From an uncultured Filifactor sp. (GTDB lineage Bacteria > Bacillota > Clostridia > Peptostreptococcales > Filifactoraceae), in the NCBI GenBank assembly GCA_947254385.1, contig CAMYCP010000104.1, forward strand, positions 1-5,172: 5,172 bases of DNA. The letters run 5' to 3'. The notes under the pieces were generated by a model, which was given only the letters and a program-made list of their open reading frames with translations, did no database searches and was not told the DNA's origin. The position numbers were made by a program, and so were the translations under genes. Positions 5,130 to 5,172 of this stretch are shown here, piece by piece (the first letter of the stretch is position 1; each line of letters opens with the position of its first letter).

Positions 5130-5172
5130 TTAGCTTTAAAAAATGTAGTATTATATCTAACCGGAATTTAAT

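Larger units (their letters stand above)
4997..5172. other. Intergenic region without a recognisable gene
   Basis: After the operon terminator, 176 nt of AT-rich sequence run to the window edge. I see no open reading frame with a ribosome binding site and no tRNA-like cloverleaf. The region contains the repeats, palindrome and candidate promoter listed separately, so it probably forms the upstream region of a gene outside the window. Confidence 0.5.

Overview
The window carries two transcription units, all genes on the + strand, in AT-rich DNA with an A-rich coding strand, AAA/ATA/GAA-heavy codon use and GGAG-type ribosome binding sites. This composition, together with a Gram-positive-style pilus-assembly cluster, suggests a low-GC Firmicute, most likely a Clostridia-type bacterium. 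This is inference: no rRNA or other taxonomic marker is present.

Region 1 (1-1063): a possible structured leader (inverted repeat 42-51/91-100) precedes a CorC/HlyC-type protein (134-1012) with two CBS domains and a C-terminal CorC_HlyC domain but no DUF21/CNNM membrane domain. It ends at a hairpin terminator (1024-1061).

Region 2 (1064-1235): an intergenic control region with the best promoter candidate of the window (TTGATG, 17 bp, TATGAT, 1116-1144). Two palindromes lie around the predicted transcription start, the larger being a perfect 18-bp dyad at 1161-1178.

Region 3 (1236-4996): a compact five-gene operon. It encodes a PilB/GspE-type assembly ATPase (468 aa), a PilC/GspF-type inner-membrane platform protein (331 aa), an unrecognised soluble 148-aa protein in the place where PilM would be expected, and two small single-pass membrane proteins that look like PilN and PilO (143 and 145 aa). 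The genes overlap or are closely spaced: ATGA overlap for B/C, 15 bp between C and the orphan, 39 bp before the PilN-like gene, and a 37-nt overlap between the last two. A strong GC-rich hairpin that includes the last stop codon closes the operon. The genes fit together as the cytoplasmic motor (ATPase), the platform, and an M/N/O-like alignment or clamp subcomplex of a type IV pilus or type II secretion-like machine. All parts are shorter than the family norm, and no pilin, prepilin peptidase or retraction ATPase is present.

Region 4 (4997-5172): no gene is visible. It holds a repeated 11-mer, a palindrome, overlapping hairpins and a possible promoter reading out of the window.
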